Notes: a model not told the origin generated them from the letters alone. DNA of 64,000 nt from Sceloporus undulatus (GCF_019175285.1 NC_056530.1:11373645-11437644); one strand, 5' to 3'. Shown: positions 1-11,480, counted from the stretch's first letter. Translations and numbers: made by a program.

Positions 1-590
1 CTTCCCCTCTCAAATGTGGGATTTGTGAGAGGTAGGTGTTCTAGTTGTGTCCATGCAGAACTTTAGGATCTGCGGATCTCAGTCTAGGCCTGACCTTTGG
101 CTCCAGGGCTCAGTCCTGCCAGGGTGCCCTTGACATTCACACCTCCATCTCCTTCTCTACAGGTCAACTATGTCATGCCATCTGCCGCTTTAATGAGAGC
201 GCCTGCGTCTTTCAATAAGTCACTGACAGACGCCCACTCATCACGGCGGTGCCTCGCCATTCAGCCGCCACCAAATTAATCTTATTAGAAAGTATAATAT
301 GCCAGCGCCAGGTTATCCTTCACTCTTTTCATTTGTGGAAGTGTGCTCCTCAGCAGTGTTCTTTAATCACCTAACATATGTTACAAGCGAGAGGAATAAG
401 CACATTAGAATTAAAATGAAGTGTGTTATAGATTTCGGAGGAGTGGAGGGGAAACAGATGTCAACCAAGCCATGGGCCACCAACATGGAATGAGAAAGCT
501 GGATCGAGGGGCAAAACAAGGGAGCAAAGATTAGAGTCTAGACTCTGAAACAATCTAGGAAATTCCTATGGTGCCATTAAACCAGGTGCG
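1..590. other. Unique non-coding sequence
   Basis: No repeat or exon recognised. Positions 180-340 are compositionally unlike the surrounding decayed repeats (CpG-containing, non-repetitive) and could be a conserved non-coding element downstream of C1orf94; that is inference only. Confidence 0.4.
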
Positions 591-636
591 ACTGTGACAT
601 CTCATGTGTTTCCTGAAGGCTGTTTTTGTCACACTC

Positions 637-657
637 TACACACACACACACACACAC
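637..657. repeat. (CA)n microsatellite
   Basis: About ten CA dinucleotides in a row, read directly from the sequence. Confidence 0.9.
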
Positions 658-786
658 GACTGCCTAGTTTATGGCCGAAAGAGGATGGATTTATTTTCTT
701 GGAGGCATTTCCAGTTTTGAGATGGAAAGTAGCTCCTGGTGGGTCCAGAGGCATAGGTGAAAAATTGGCCCATGGATTTTCTAAAG

Positions 787-957
787 TTGTTGAAGGCTTT
801 CATGGCTGGCATCCATAGTTTTGTGTGGGTTTTCTGGGCTATGTGGCCATCTTTCTAGAAGAGTTTATTCTCTGTGTTCTCTGAAGATGGCGAAATATCG
901 GTAATAAACTCTTCTAGAACATGGCCACATAGCCCTAAAAACCCACAAAAAACTATT
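787..957. repeat. Palindromic repeat family A, internally deleted copy
   Basis: Inverted arms share the motifs TAGAAGAGTTTATT and GGCTATGTGGCCAT with the copies near 8.6 kb and 12 kb. The centre is shortened: the hairpin between CTGAAGA and GAAA seen in the copy at 11,919-12,142 is missing. Probably a Penelope-like retroelement end, by inference. Confidence 0.6.
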
Positions 958-1020
958 TCCAAAGTCACCTGTCTATGAAACAAGGCCTTGGGAGCTTTTT
1001 GTTTTAAGGAGATGGGCATG

Positions 1021-1052
<32 letters not shown>
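1021..1052. repeat. (TG)n microsatellite
   Basis: About fifteen TG dinucleotides in a row. Confidence 0.9.
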
Positions 1053-1054
<2 letters not shown>

Positions 1055-1091
1055 CATGGTCACCCATTGACTCCTGTAGGCAATAGAGAAA

Positions 1092-1560
1092 AGGTAAATA
1101 ATCAGTGTGGTGTAGTTGTTTCAGTGTTGGACTAAGACTCCAGAAGATCAAGGATCAATTTTCGTGTGAGCAACTCAAACCTACAATCTTATACAGAGAT
1201 TCTTATACAGAGATTTTTTACACATGGATTCAAGCATCCACGGTTTGAAAATGTTCAAAAATAGTATACATTTCAAATATCAAACCTTGATTTTCCATTT
1301 TTATAAGGGACACCATTTTGTTATGGGACTTGAGGATCCACGGATGTTGTTATCCATAGGGGATCTTGGAACCAAACCCCAGCGGATAACAAGGGTCCAC
1401 TGTACTAGGTGATCCTAGGCAAGCTGCACTCTCTCAGCCTCAGAGGAAGGAAATGTCAAACCCCCTCCGAAGAAATTTTGCCAACCCCCCTCCCCCAAAA
1501 CAAAACACATAACCTTGATAGGTTTCACCATAGGGCCACCGTAGGCTGGAAACAATCTGA
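1092..1560 (+). repeat. MIR/CORE-type tRNA-derived SINE, split by a Tigger element
   Basis: The tRNA-like head (TTTCAGTGTTGGACTA) lies at 1,100-1,188 and the core and tail (CACTCTCTCAGCCTCAGAGG) resume near 1,408. The interval between them is filled by an unrelated Tigger-like DNA element. Divergence is substantial. Confidence 0.7.
1189..1405 (-). mobile_element. Non-autonomous Tigger/pogo-like DNA transposon
   Basis: The right end on this strand reads, in reverse complement, CAGTGGACCCTTGTTATCCG, followed by GGGGTTTGGTTCCAAGATCC. This is the terminal motif typical of Tigger/MER2-type elements of the Tc1/mariner superfamily. It is inserted in the surrounding SINE and flanked by TA. The other end is degraded. 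Confidence 0.7.
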
Positions 1561-1762
1561 AAGTACACAGGGACAAAAGCCATTACCTCCCCAAAAGGAG
1601 TTTATTTATTTATTATGGAAGCCCATCAGTTATGGTTGGAACTATATACCAATGGAAGGAAATTTAGGCCATGGATCACAGAGACAGAGAGACCAGCTTA
1701 AAGCATGGACAAATAGATGGACAAATATCATTGTCAAAGGACAAGTTCTCCTCTCTCTAGAT

Positions 1763-1972
1763 CAGTGCTTCTCAAATAGTGGTGCGGGCCCCCCAGGGGG
1801 GGTGCAAGGCTCTGTAAAGGGGGGCACAAAGCTCAGGATACAGTGTTATGCAGAGGTGTACTTATAACAATTTTATAGACAAATGATGCTATTTACAGTC
1901 GCGCGGGGGGCGCGAAATGTTTTCTTCTTCCTGGGGGGGGGGGGCATGACAGAAAATAATTGAGAAGCACTG
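1763..1972. mobile_element. Non-autonomous hAT transposon with perfect 8-bp TSD
   Basis: Terminal inverted repeats CAGTGCTTCTCAA at the left and TTGAGAAGCACTG at the right enclose 210 bp. Both ends are flanked by the identical 8-mer CTCTAGAT (1,755-1,762 and 1,973-1,980). The 8-bp duplication and CAGTG termini are diagnostic of hAT. There is no room for a transposase, so it is non-autonomous. Confidence 0.88.
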
Positions 1973-2078
1973 CTCTAGATACATAAGGAAACTGAACCGG
2001 CAGTTGAATTTTCTGTTGAACGTTTGCAATGAAGCAGTATTTTCCACTGAGGGCAGAAGACCAGTTGGGGATGCAACA

Positions 2079-2334
2079 CATAGGATCATAGAATCATAGA
2101 ATAGTAGAGTTGGAAGAGACCACAAGGGCCATTGAGTCCAACACCCTGCCATGCAGGAACTCTCAATCAAAGCATCCCTGATAGATGGTCATCAAACATC
2201 TGTTTAAATACTTCCAAGGAAGAAGACACCACTACACTCCAAGGGAGTATGTTCCACTGTCGAACAGCCCTTACTGTCCAACTAATGTTTGGGTGGGATC
2301 TCTTTTCCTGTACCTTGCATCCATTGTTCCTGCT
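2079..2334 (-). mobile_element. CR1 LINE 3' end
   Basis: Begins with tandem ATCATAGA units and GAGTTGGAAGAGACCACAAG, which is the reverse complement of a squamate CR1 3' terminus. It continues into the end of the RT ORF. 5'-truncated as usual. Confidence 0.9.
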
Positions 2335-2597
2335 GTCCTCCATGCTCTCACCAATCCCTCTACTCTTCTCCATGCTCTGACCAGTCCATCGCTTCTTCTC
2401 CAAGCTCTCACCAGTCCATCTGCTCTTCTCTAACTTCTGACCAATCCATCCATCTTCTCCATGCTCTGACCAGTCCATCTCCTCTTCTCCATGCTATGGC
2501 CAGTCCATCTACTCTTCTCCATGCTCTGATCCAGTCCATCTTCATGCTCTAACCAGTACATCTCTTCTTCTACATACTCTGACCAGTCCATCTCCTC
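2335..2597. repeat. 30-bp minisatellite
   Basis: About eight or nine imperfect copies of a unit built on CCATGCTCTGACCAGTCCAT plus a CT-rich spacer; the period is close to 30 bp. Because 30 is a multiple of three, the minus strand stays open across it. The array abuts the 5'-truncated edge of the CR1 copy. Confidence 0.85.
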
Positions 2598-2645
2598 TGG
2601 GCACTATTTTCCACACATACACAAATTTCAAATTTTAAGCCCTTG

Positions 2646-2869
2646 TAGGCTGCATCCACACTGAAAAATAATCTAGTTTGATATCATTTTAACTGTCATG
2701 GCTCCATGCTATGTAATGCTGGGAATTGTAATCCATTGTGGCACCAGACCTCTCCGACAGAGATGGCTAAATGTCTTCCAAAATTAAATTTCCCAGAATT
2801 CCACAGTACTGAGCCACGGCAGATAAAGTGATGTCAACCTGGGTTATTTCTGCAGCATGGATGCATCGG
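2646..2869. mobile_element. Palindromic MITE (family P)
   Basis: Inverted arms: GGCTGCATCCACACTG at the left and the matching GCAGCATGGATGCA at the right, with AGTTTGATATC/GATGTCAACCT and CATGGCTC/GAGCCACGG. This is a foldback family repeated many times in the window; its transposase superfamily is not determined. Confidence 0.75.
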
Positions 2870-3850
2870 TTATTGAGTCACTGGTAATAAATTATGGAAC
2901 TGTGTGTGTCCACTGGTGGAGAAGTCATAGAAGGATAGGGTTTAGGTAGATGCTTTTATACAGAACTGCATCTTTTTTACTTACCCAAACATATTTCATG
3001 GCTAAACAGAGGGTTAAGGAGTCATGCTTTCATGGTCCAAAAGTGGATGCTTCATCAAGAACACAACAAAAATGATTCAAGTGTAATGATTCTAGTTTAA
3101 GGAGGAGTACCCTTTTCAGTTTCCAAAACAGAGACAGATAACCTCTGTATGCTATTGGACTCCAAGACCTATCAAATGGAGACAGCATATCCAGAGATTA
3201 GGGACAGCGACTTTGGTTATTGTCCTGGTTGCATCCTCAAATTGTCTTTAATGGGGTTGCTATTTAAATATGATAACTTACTGGCCTAAATCCATTTGTT
3301 TGGCCCAACTAACAGAAACTCACTCAATCAATGCCTGAATGGTAAGTTCCCAGTTGATACCAGTATTTATTGCAGTCGTGGACCAGTCAAATGTCACCAG
3401 TTATGTAAATCCCATTGATTTAGCCAATGCAGAAAAGATGAATTGCCAATATATTTTGTTAAAGGCTTTTGCAGCACCCGGCAAACGTACCACTGCTTGA
3501 ATAGGTCTTTCCACATTCAAATAAATCAAGTCAACAGCCAATTTGAGAATATCAAAACCCTGCCTATATCAAATAAATCCTACCTGACCTACTCAGAGGA
3601 GAGATGTAATAACTACTTGAAGTCTATCGGCAAGGATAGAAGTTAGTAGCATCAACATTTATTAAAGAAATAGGCCAAGTCTCGGAAGTATATAATGCAC
3701 TGTGTGTTATCTTTATGGAGGGGTGGTTTGGTTCAACCATATCTAGCAGAGCACAGATTTCCTATGTCTATCGTAAAACTTTACAACTGTTACCAGGTTT
3801 GAGATCTGCTTTCTCACCTTTTTTGCCCATTGGAGAGAGAAGAGAACCTT
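2870..3850. other. Non-coding sequence, no clear element
   Basis: I see no exon. Around 3,290-3,400 there are weak matches to the unclassified dispersed repeat best seen at 23,960-24,315. Confidence 0.35.
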
Positions 3851-4048
3851 GGATATCCAGTTTGAGCACCACTTTAACTGTCATGGATCAATGCTATGAG
3901 ATTCTGGGATTTGTAGTTTGTTGTGGCACCAGAGCTCTCTGACAGAGAAGGCTGAATGTCTCACAATCCTAAAATTCCATAGCATTGAGCCATGTCCGTT
4001 CAAACAGGGTCAAACTACATTATTTCTGCAGTGCAGATTAGACATTTG
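3851..4048. mobile_element. Palindromic MITE (family P)
   Basis: Left arm CACCACTTTAACTGTCATGG and right arm ending CATTATTTCTGCAGTGCAGA form the same foldback as the copy at 2,646-2,869. Confidence 0.75.
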
Positions 4049-5055
4049 TTTTCTCCTTGCACTGCATATATAGGAATTTGCATGGAGTTTCAACATTTCT
4101 TGACAGTGAAAATGAGAAGTTTGTCTTTTACGTCCCTTCTACAACTTTGGCTCTCTGAATGTTTTTAGACAACATTGCACAACACTGGCTAGGCCAGTTT
4201 GGAGTTGCAGTTCAATCACACAGAAAGGGCTACAGCAAGATGCTTGTGGCCCAAATCCTGATTTCTTTTCCATGCTCTAAAAGCAAAAGTCCTTCACTCT
4301 TTTTATGGGTCCTGATCCTGGGACTCCTATAGCACCCAGTTATACAGCAGTTAAAGAACTTTACTCACTCAACCATTGCATGGCATGTCGGGTTTTTGCA
4401 TCACTGGAGTGGGACCATTATTGTGTGGTTTTTTAGACCAGCTGGCATGCCTTCAAAGAGTCTGGAAGGAATGTGAGCCTATCAAATCCCATTTCAAGAT
4501 AGATGGTGCTTGATATAAATACTTAAGACAGCTGTTTCCAAATCTGGATGTGATCCCTAAAAAATGAGAACCCTTGAAACCCAAATTCATAGCATTTTGA
4601 TTCATTCTCCCCTCCCATTGGTTTTGCAGATCTTTCTCCAAACCTCCAGCCTTTTCCTTGTCCCCTTTCTTGTTATAAAAGATTTGTTGAAGTTGCCAAG
4701 AAATACATCAACACCCGAAAGTGGCCAGAAGCCTGTCTTTCTGCCTCCCTGAGCTGGATCTTCCTTGCTTATCAGTCCATGCCTCTTCTCTCCAGTCAAA
4801 GAGATTGTGAAGACCTTGACAGCAAATCATTGCTGTTCATCTCTTCCAGACTAGGAGAGAGCTGATGGGTCAGAATGATTGCTGTTCAGACTCCTATCGG
4901 TCTGTGACAATGATGGATGAGGCGTTGATGGAGAGATGGGGACCAACTTGCAGCCCTTACTAATCAAGCTGAAGGAGGGTTTGGGGAAGGAAACTTTTTA
5001 TTTCCCTCTTAAGGAGTCTTCCATGCAAATAATTTCCTTGAGTTACATGCAAAGG
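4049..5055. other. Unique non-coding sequence
   Basis: No repeat family or exon recognised; short open frames here have no coding signature. Confidence 0.35.
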
Positions 5056-5160
5056 GATCTTCTAGCACCTTTGGAGACAGAAGGAGCTTTCTTCCTTTCA
5101 GTCAGTCTCAAAGTGCTACAAGAACTCTTTGCATACTGATTTCCCAAACTAACATGGCTA
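5056..5160. repeat. Palindromic repeat family B, partial copy
   Basis: Contains TAGCACCTTTGGAGAC, CTTCCTTTCAGTCAGTCTCA, AAGTGCTACAAGAACTCT and AACTAACATGGCTAGATCTT, matching the arm of the copies at 25,381-25,592 and 47,275-47,495. The central hairpin region is absent. Confidence 0.55.
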
Positions 5161-5242
5161 GATCTTTTAATTCTACCACCTTGAGTTATATGGTTGAGCT
5201 TGAAGGTTCCTACTCCACTTTGTGTCCAAAGAGAGGAAACTA

Positions 5243-5607
5243 GGGCAGGTTACAGACTGCCATTTAGTACGTAATGAATACGTACTAGGGTTAGGAAGGG
5301 GCAGTGCTTCCGCACCCCCTAACCCTAGTACGTATTCTGTACGTTCAATATGGCGGTGGCCGTTCCACACGGCGGCCGCCATATTTACGTATCGGACGCT
5401 GTGCGTCCGCACGTGTTGCGGCATCTATGATGTCGCGAGTCCGCCCCTGGCGCCTCTCGACGTCATAGAGGCGCCGCTTAAAGAAGCTCCATTTTGGAGC
5501 TTCTTTTTTGCTCCGTAATGGAGCCGCGCGATTTGGCTGCAGCGGCTCCCTTACGGAGCAAACAGCGGCGGTGGCAGCTCGCTGCAAAGCAGCGGTTTAT
5601 AACCCGC
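5243..5607. mobile_element. CpG-rich MITE-like element with internal palindromes
   Basis: Ends form an imperfect inverted repeat: GCAGGTTACAGACTGC at the left against GCGGGTTATAAACCGC on the opposite strand at the right. Inside are several near-perfect inverted pairs, e.g. TACGTACTAGGGTTAGG with CCTAACCCTAGTACGTA, and GAAGCTCCATTTTGGAGCTTC-like arms. GC and CpG content are far above the flanks, which suggests a recent insertion. No transposase; family not recognised. Confidence 0.6.
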
Positions 5608-5649
5608 CTTTGGTATCCATGCTGGCTGGGAGCTCCAGCTGATGTTCAT

Positions 5650-5825
5650 TTAGTTGTTGTTTTATCTTCTGTGCCTTCAGGTCATTTTCCAACTTATGGC
5701 AACCCCAAGGTGAACCCATGGTGGGGTTTTCGTGGCAAGATTTGTTCAGAGGAGGTTCACCTTTGACTTCCCTTGAGGCCAAAAGAGTATGACTTGTCCA
5801 AGGTGACCCAGTCCAAATATTTTGT
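5650..5825 (-). repeat. MIR/CORE-type SINE fragment
   Basis: GTGCCTTCAGGTCATTTTCC and AACTTATGGCAACCCCAAGG are the reverse complement of the family's tail. The core (CTTGTCCAAGGTGACCCAGT) follows; the tRNA head is missing. Confidence 0.8.
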
Positions 5826-5849
5826 ACTGAAGATATCTTGGCTCCCAAA

Positions 5850-7671
5850 GAAGACCTTTTTTGCTAGCTGGGATCACAGTCCATTTGCCTGATTCTCCAA
5901 TCCACTGATTCTAGGCTTCTGGAACACATTTGCCTGATTCTCCAATCCACTGATTCTCAGAATGCCACCTAGAGAGTGTTCCAGCATCGCAGTCACCTAT
6001 CACTAAATTCAAATTGACAATATAGACAGTTTTCTATCACCACCAACATGCAGAAAGGTAATGCTGAGGGTTTCATTTGATTGCTCAATTTGGGTTGTCA
6101 TATATATTTTCCCCCCCATTAAAAACAAAACCTTGCAGTTTAGATTATCTGGATTCTCAGTGGCACTTTTAAGATTCATTTACCCAGAAAACACCCATTT
6201 TCTTATTTCACGTTTCAGTTTTGCCTTTTGGGAGTCGCATGAAGATATGATCTCCAGAAGCCCAAGCGAGGTGATTTAAGAAGGGAAGGGGTGTGAAACG
6301 CGATGGAGATTGAAATCTGTTGCGCCAACCTGAGCCAAACTCCAACAAATGCTGGCGTAACTTCCCGTTCCGAGTACAATCTGTTGAAACATTGCTGGAG
6401 CTTTGCCACTTGCTCATCTCTGCTGGGTGTCTTGGGAGGCACAATCCATACTCCGAAGGTGAGGGTTGAGTACCAATTCAAGGAGACACTTAATTTCTGA
6501 TCAGTCTCTTTGCGTAACTATCCCAGGAAGATTAACTCGCAGGCATGTTCATTAAAAAGAGAGAGAAAAAAACACAGCAAAGAACTATGCAGATAGAATT
6601 AGATGTTCATATCGGAGGTTGGATACCATTCCTGAGCATCTTTGCTTACCTTTAACCAATGCGATTCCCCAAAGACTACATTTCTCCTGTGCTTCAGTCA
6701 CCAAGATGGATTTGTCTGCTCAGTTCCATTGACATCCCCTTCCAGGTTCCCCCTCCCCAAGAAGAGTAATTACACACCGAGATTGATAAATACCTCCTCT
6801 GTATGTACAAGGTTTCAGTCCCAAAGGCCCACTAACAGAACAATACGCTTATTACCGGTGTCTATCATGGCCTTATCGAATGTTAAAAGGTTAATCGGCA
6901 ATGCGCTGCTAAGAGTCAGAAAGGACTGAAGGCATGGGGGAATCAGACTCAGATTTATCAACGCAAACTAAATGTGGGGGATTTACTGCTGAAAACCCAT
7001 GAGATTGACTAGTAAAATCCCCAAGGAAAGAGGCTAAAGAGGCAAGATCGCAAGATCAACCAAGAAACACAAGAATAGGAAAACGCAGATTTGACCAACA
7101 GTGGTTGCGACTGTTCCGATGCATTCAGGGGGTGCGCTTTGGTGAAATGGTTCTCCCGCTTCACATGCTTTTTATATCTATTGGTTTCCCAGCACATTTT
7201 CTTAGGCATGCACTTTATTTCTTTATTTGAATTTCCACTTTTCTCCCAGATGGGACCAAAGCTGCCTGCACTGTACATTAAAATAGCTAAAGCAATCTGT
7301 AGCACATTTTTTTAAAGAGAGCATTAAGCAACAACCCACTTTAATATGTTACTTTGGAACAGTGAAGTATACGTTAAAACTCTTTTAGGTATTAAGAATC
7401 AGCAGATTCATAGCACTACCCCAACTGGTTAAAAGCTGAAGGCCTGTTTGAATAAGTAGTTCATGTTTGTCTTTAGGAATGAGGCCCGTTGAACTCCATG
7501 GGATTATTTCTGTTTAGGGAAGCATAAGACGGCAGGGTTAAATCATGACTGATATCATAAGCATCTTTTAAAGTTTGGGTTTGTTTTTTAAAAATAATAT
7601 TTTTATTAATTTTTCATGTCATTTACACAACGAACACAGAAGACAAAAAAAAAGCTTATCACACACAAATT
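5850..7671. other. Mostly unique non-coding sequence
   Basis: A 36-38-bp phrase around TTTGCCTGATTCTCCAATCC is duplicated at about 5,885 and 5,930. Positions 6,210-6,930 are non-repetitive and contain short CpG-bearing blocks that could be conserved non-coding DNA. From 7,205 to 7,430 the sequence resembles a decayed LINE 3' region. No exon is supported. Confidence 0.35.
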
Positions 7672-7850
7672 TGTTGTTGGTATTGTGTGCCTTCAAGTCA
7701 TTTCCAACTTATGGCATCCCTAAGTTGGAAACCTATCATGGGATTTTCTTGGCAGGTTTCTTCAGAGGTCATCCTCTGAGGCTGAGAGAGTGTGACTTGC
7801 CCAGGGTCACCCAGTGCAATTCCATAGCTGAGCAAGGATTCGAAATCTTT
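7672..7850 (-). repeat. MIR/CORE-type SINE fragment
   Basis: GTGTGCCTTCAAGTCATTTC then the core GTGTGACTTGCCCAGGGTCA in reverse orientation, ending near the B-box (AGGATTCGAAATCT). Confidence 0.85.
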
Positions 7851-8422
7851 GGTTTTGTTTTCTGAGGCACTTGGATCATTTATTTATTTAAAAAACGCCT
7901 CAAACTCTTACGTTCCTCCCATCCCTGGTAGGAATAAATTTGCAAAGGCGAGTAAACCAGAATTCACTCCCCAATTGTATTTCTGCCAAATTCAATTGGT
8001 AGAACTGTTCTCAGCATGTGTTGCACCTGGCTGCCATCTAGCTGTTAAAGGCAAACCATTCATGGTCCTCTAAACGGATGGACAAATATGTCTCTAGTAC
8101 TTTCCCCTCACACTCCGGTCTAGATCCTGTATCGAGCATGTTGCCACAATATCATAGCTATGGTTTAATTCCTTGTCCAGTCCTTGAAACCCACCTTGAA
8201 AGCCAGGCAACCATCTAGAGTAATGGAGGTCTCTTCTGCACCCAAGTGGGACAATGCAGGATGATGTTCCTAAAGTGAGGTTGCAATGTGGAGCTGTGAC
8301 AGGTCTCCCAAGGGTCCCTGCTTCTTCTCCTCACAACCTTTCTTGTTGGTGAGAGCAGTGTGGCCATTTTATACAAGGCAAAACCCAAGCAATGGAAACT
8401 GAATTGTTCAGGTGTGACCCAA

Positions 8423-8825
8423 AGGAGCCCTGGTGGCGCAGTGGTTAAATGCTGGTGCTGCAGCCACAAGGTTGTGAGTTCGATCCCAGGGCTCCAGGGT
8501 TGACTCAGCCTTCCATCCTTTCAGTACAATGAGTACCCAGCTTGTTCGGGCCAATTGGTTTGCAGATTACAAACCTCTTAGTGAGGTTGTTTTTTGTGTA
8601 GGATTTTCAGGTTATGTGGCCATGTTCTAGAAGAGTTTATTCCTGATGTTTAACCAGCATCTGTGGATGGCATCTTCTCTGAAGATGCCAGCCACAGATG
8701 CTGATGCAACGTCAGGAATAAACTCTGGATACCAGCCATGAAAGCCTTCGACTTCACTGTTAGAGAATAGTGAGTTCACTGATAAGTGGTATAGAAATGT
8801 AAATGCCATTACTATTGCCATCTCC
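8423..8825 (+). repeat. tRNA-derived SINE (second type), split by family A repeat
   Basis: The head GGAGCCCTGGTGGCGCAGTG with a B-box-like GTGAGTTCGATCCC is tRNA-like and distinct from the MIR-type SINE. It runs to about 8,590. The tail (AAGTGGTATAGAAATGTAAA) resumes at about 8,779, after a family A insertion. Confidence 0.75.
8590..8757. repeat. Palindromic repeat family A, nested in a SINE
   Basis: Arms GTGGCCATGTTCTAGAAGAG and AACGTCAGGAATAAACT flank the hairpin GCCAGC-CACAGAT-GCTGAT. The right arm keeps CTGAAGA, but the GAAA box reads GCAA. The hammerhead-like core is therefore degenerate here. Confidence 0.7.
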
Positions 8826-9029
8826 CATCTTAACAGTTATGAAGACAGTATAAGCAAGTTGCTGACTGGAACAGTTACTCCCATGATCACTTCATAGCAA
8901 CCTTTATATCCCCAAACCTCCAGTCTAAAGAATAAACTCTCGAGTAAGGTCTAATGAAGAGCCAATGTGATGGAGCGGTGCAGGAGGATTAAAGTATGGG
9001 AATCATTGCTACAGGCAATAGAGAAAAAG

Positions 9030-9220
9030 TAAGTAATTGGTGTGATATAGTTGTTTCAGTGTTGGACTACGGCTCTGGAGACCAGGGTTCAGTTTCCAGC
9101 TTAGCCATGGAAACTCATTGGGTGACCTTGGTCAAGTCACAAATTCAGAGCCCCAGAAAATCCCATGACAGGTTCACCTTGGGGGTCACCATAATTCTAG
9201 AAAGACTTGACGTTGCACAG
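9030..9220 (+). repeat. MIR/CORE-type SINE
   Basis: tRNA-like head TTTCAGTGTTGGACTACGGC, B-box-like AGGGTTCAGTTTCC, core GGGTGACCTTGGTCAAGTCA and a degraded tail. Confidence 0.85.
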
Positions 9221-11267
9221 TAAGTACAACAAGGTCTACTGAACACACATTAGCCTTCCTTATGTCACTGGATAGTTTTGACCATGTTTCTGACAAAGCT
9301 TCTAGAATCCATTTGCCTATTGGTGAGACCAACCCACTCCACTGATTCTCAGAATGCCACTTAGAAAGCGCCCCAGCAGCATCCTTTGCTGTATGCCGCG
9401 CCTCCAAGATGGAAGCTCATCTCCACGCAAGCAACTGAGTAGATGTTGAAAAGCTGCCTAGGCAATGGAAAGCTTTAAAACTGCCGCTTTAGGCAAACAA
9501 GGCCCCCTCTTGCTTCCCCTTGAGATAAGAGCTCCTGGATTGCCATTGTTTAAAATAAGTCTTCTGCAGCGGTAAATGAGATTCAAACGTAATAAGGAGT
9601 TTAGTCGCTGAAAGATGGGCTCAGAGTGTTAGAGGCATTGTCTCTAAAGTGCTTCCCGTTTTCTTCTTTCTCTGAAATATATATATATATATATATATGG
9701 AATCCGAAACATTTTTCTGGGAGGGAAAGAAATCTATCCTCACTGCTTTATGCAAAGACATATAACAGATAGGCAGAAATGGCTTATTAAAGCTATCTAT
9801 TTTACTTGGAGTCCCGGTAATTTAATGAACAGCTCAAGTTTCAGCAGTGGCATCTCAGGATGGTCGCAAGAGTAATAAGCTCAGTGGTTGATTAATAGCA
9901 GTTCAATCATTCCCCAACTCCTTTCTCCTTCTTTCTCAACTCTGTATTAGCCTGAAAGGAATGGATCTCATATTGGAACATAGCTAGATAATTGCTAGCA
10001 TGGTTGCTCCCCCACCCAGAGCATTGAAATATTGCATTTGCAAAAGAAAGAAAGAAAGAAAGAAAGAATCTTTTAACCAGAAACATGAAGTCTTGCATTT
10101 TGGGGCAGGGAATACAACTGTAGCTAAATATAAACGAACAAACTAGAACAACAGTGCCCTTTCCACTTAACGTTTTCCAAGGCTGTTACATGCCTTAGTC
10201 TTCAAACCATCAACAAAGAGCCTCTTCTGCTTTGACTTCGTAACAGTGTTTCTGAATGGACTGAATGTGTGAACTGGCTTTTCTTTTCTGGTGAAAGAAG
10301 AAAAGGATTTGAGTTTCCAACTCTCAAAATAAAGAGAGAATCTCAGTATCATGAAAAGCCAAGGAGACGTTGCTAAAGTTGGTGTCAGTCAAAGTCGGAA
10401 TCTCCATGAAGCTGGCATAATCTGTTGGATAAACATCTTCAGCTTCCATGCCATAGTTATAGTGGAATCATAGGTTTAGTAGTGTGACAGGGACCCTGGA
10501 AACCTTCTGCTGGGTAGATCAGAGGATCATGAAAAATTCACTCTTTATGAATTCCTAATTGCAATGAATAGATCTGCACTGTTTGGACAGCAAGCCTTAG
10601 CTGGAAATATAGTGGGGAGGTAGAGTGAAGAACAGATCAGAATAAAGAGACATGGTGATGGAAAGACACTGGGCCCAGCTCATGGGCAACAGCTGGAACA
10701 CAAGGCATGGGTCCCTGGTATTGGACAAATCAGTGAGCTAACCAGCCATGCACATCAACTGGGGAAAAACATGGGGTGACAAGCCATGGGAACCCAAGAC
10801 ACTGCATGGATCTCCTAGGGTCCTTCCACCTTAGTGGGACACCTTCTGAAGGCTTACACACCCAATCTCTTAAAGCAGTGCCAAGCTATGCTTTTCCCCT
10901 TTTCCTGCTAAATGGCTTTCAGTCCGTCCTGCAGGTTGACAGATGAGAGTTTTTATTGGATCCTCTAACTTAATGAACTCCTTTGTGGCAAAAGTAATTC
11001 AATAACGAATTGGGTTCCTAGTTTGTCATCAGCCTTTTGCTGGAACAAAAGGAGGAGGAGGAGGAGGAGAGAGAAATGTAATATGACTCGATGATTGCTT
11101 TATCTCATTATTTTAATTGCATTAAGAATCCTGGAGAAACATGGTTAGCAGCAGTGCCAAGTTTTGCGAGTAAAGGGAAAACCCTGTTTTTTCTTCCTTT
11201 CTCACAACCTCTCTGTTGTCGAAACATTGCTGTTATGGGCTGGAATCCTGTTGGTATCAGAGAAATG
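9221..11267. other. Unique non-coding sequence with two microsatellites
   Basis: Contains (AT)n at about 9,677-9,699, (GAAA)n at about 10,041-10,068 and (GGA)n at about 11,050-11,068. The stretch 9,410-9,660 is non-repetitive and may be conserved non-coding DNA. A 47-codon open frame near 10,330-10,475 (minus) was examined and not accepted as an exon. Confidence 0.35.
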
Positions 11268-11480
11268 TGTATGTTCCCTTACACATACAGTTGCACTTTG
11301 TTGGCTATTGTACAATGGACATATTTAGTTCATGGCTCTGTAAGTGGAGTTCCACAAGTGTCACCATTTCAGAGGGCCCTATATGCTTTTCTTATTCCTA
11401 GGCCAAAAGGCCAGTTTCTTCATTCCCATACCCATCCTGGCATTGTCCTGTTCAGACAATGCTTAGTCCAAATCTGGCTT
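11268..11480. repeat. Unclassified dispersed repeat (family U), partial
   Basis: GCTATTGTACAATGGACATA, CATGGCTCTGTAAGTGGAGT and TCCACAAGTGTCACCATTTC correspond in the same order to blocks in the copies at 23,960-24,315 and 27,128-27,475. Confidence 0.6.

Noticed and set aside
8423-8500. Possible tRNA gene
   Set aside because: The tRNA-like head has A- and B-box-like words but no full cloverleaf, and it continues into a SINE body.
10330-10475. Minus-strand 47-codon frame (YNYGMEAEDVYPTDYASF...) considered as the last C1orf94 exon
   Set aside because: No convincing acceptor and no similarity to the expected C-terminus. The true last exon was found at 12,956-13,031.
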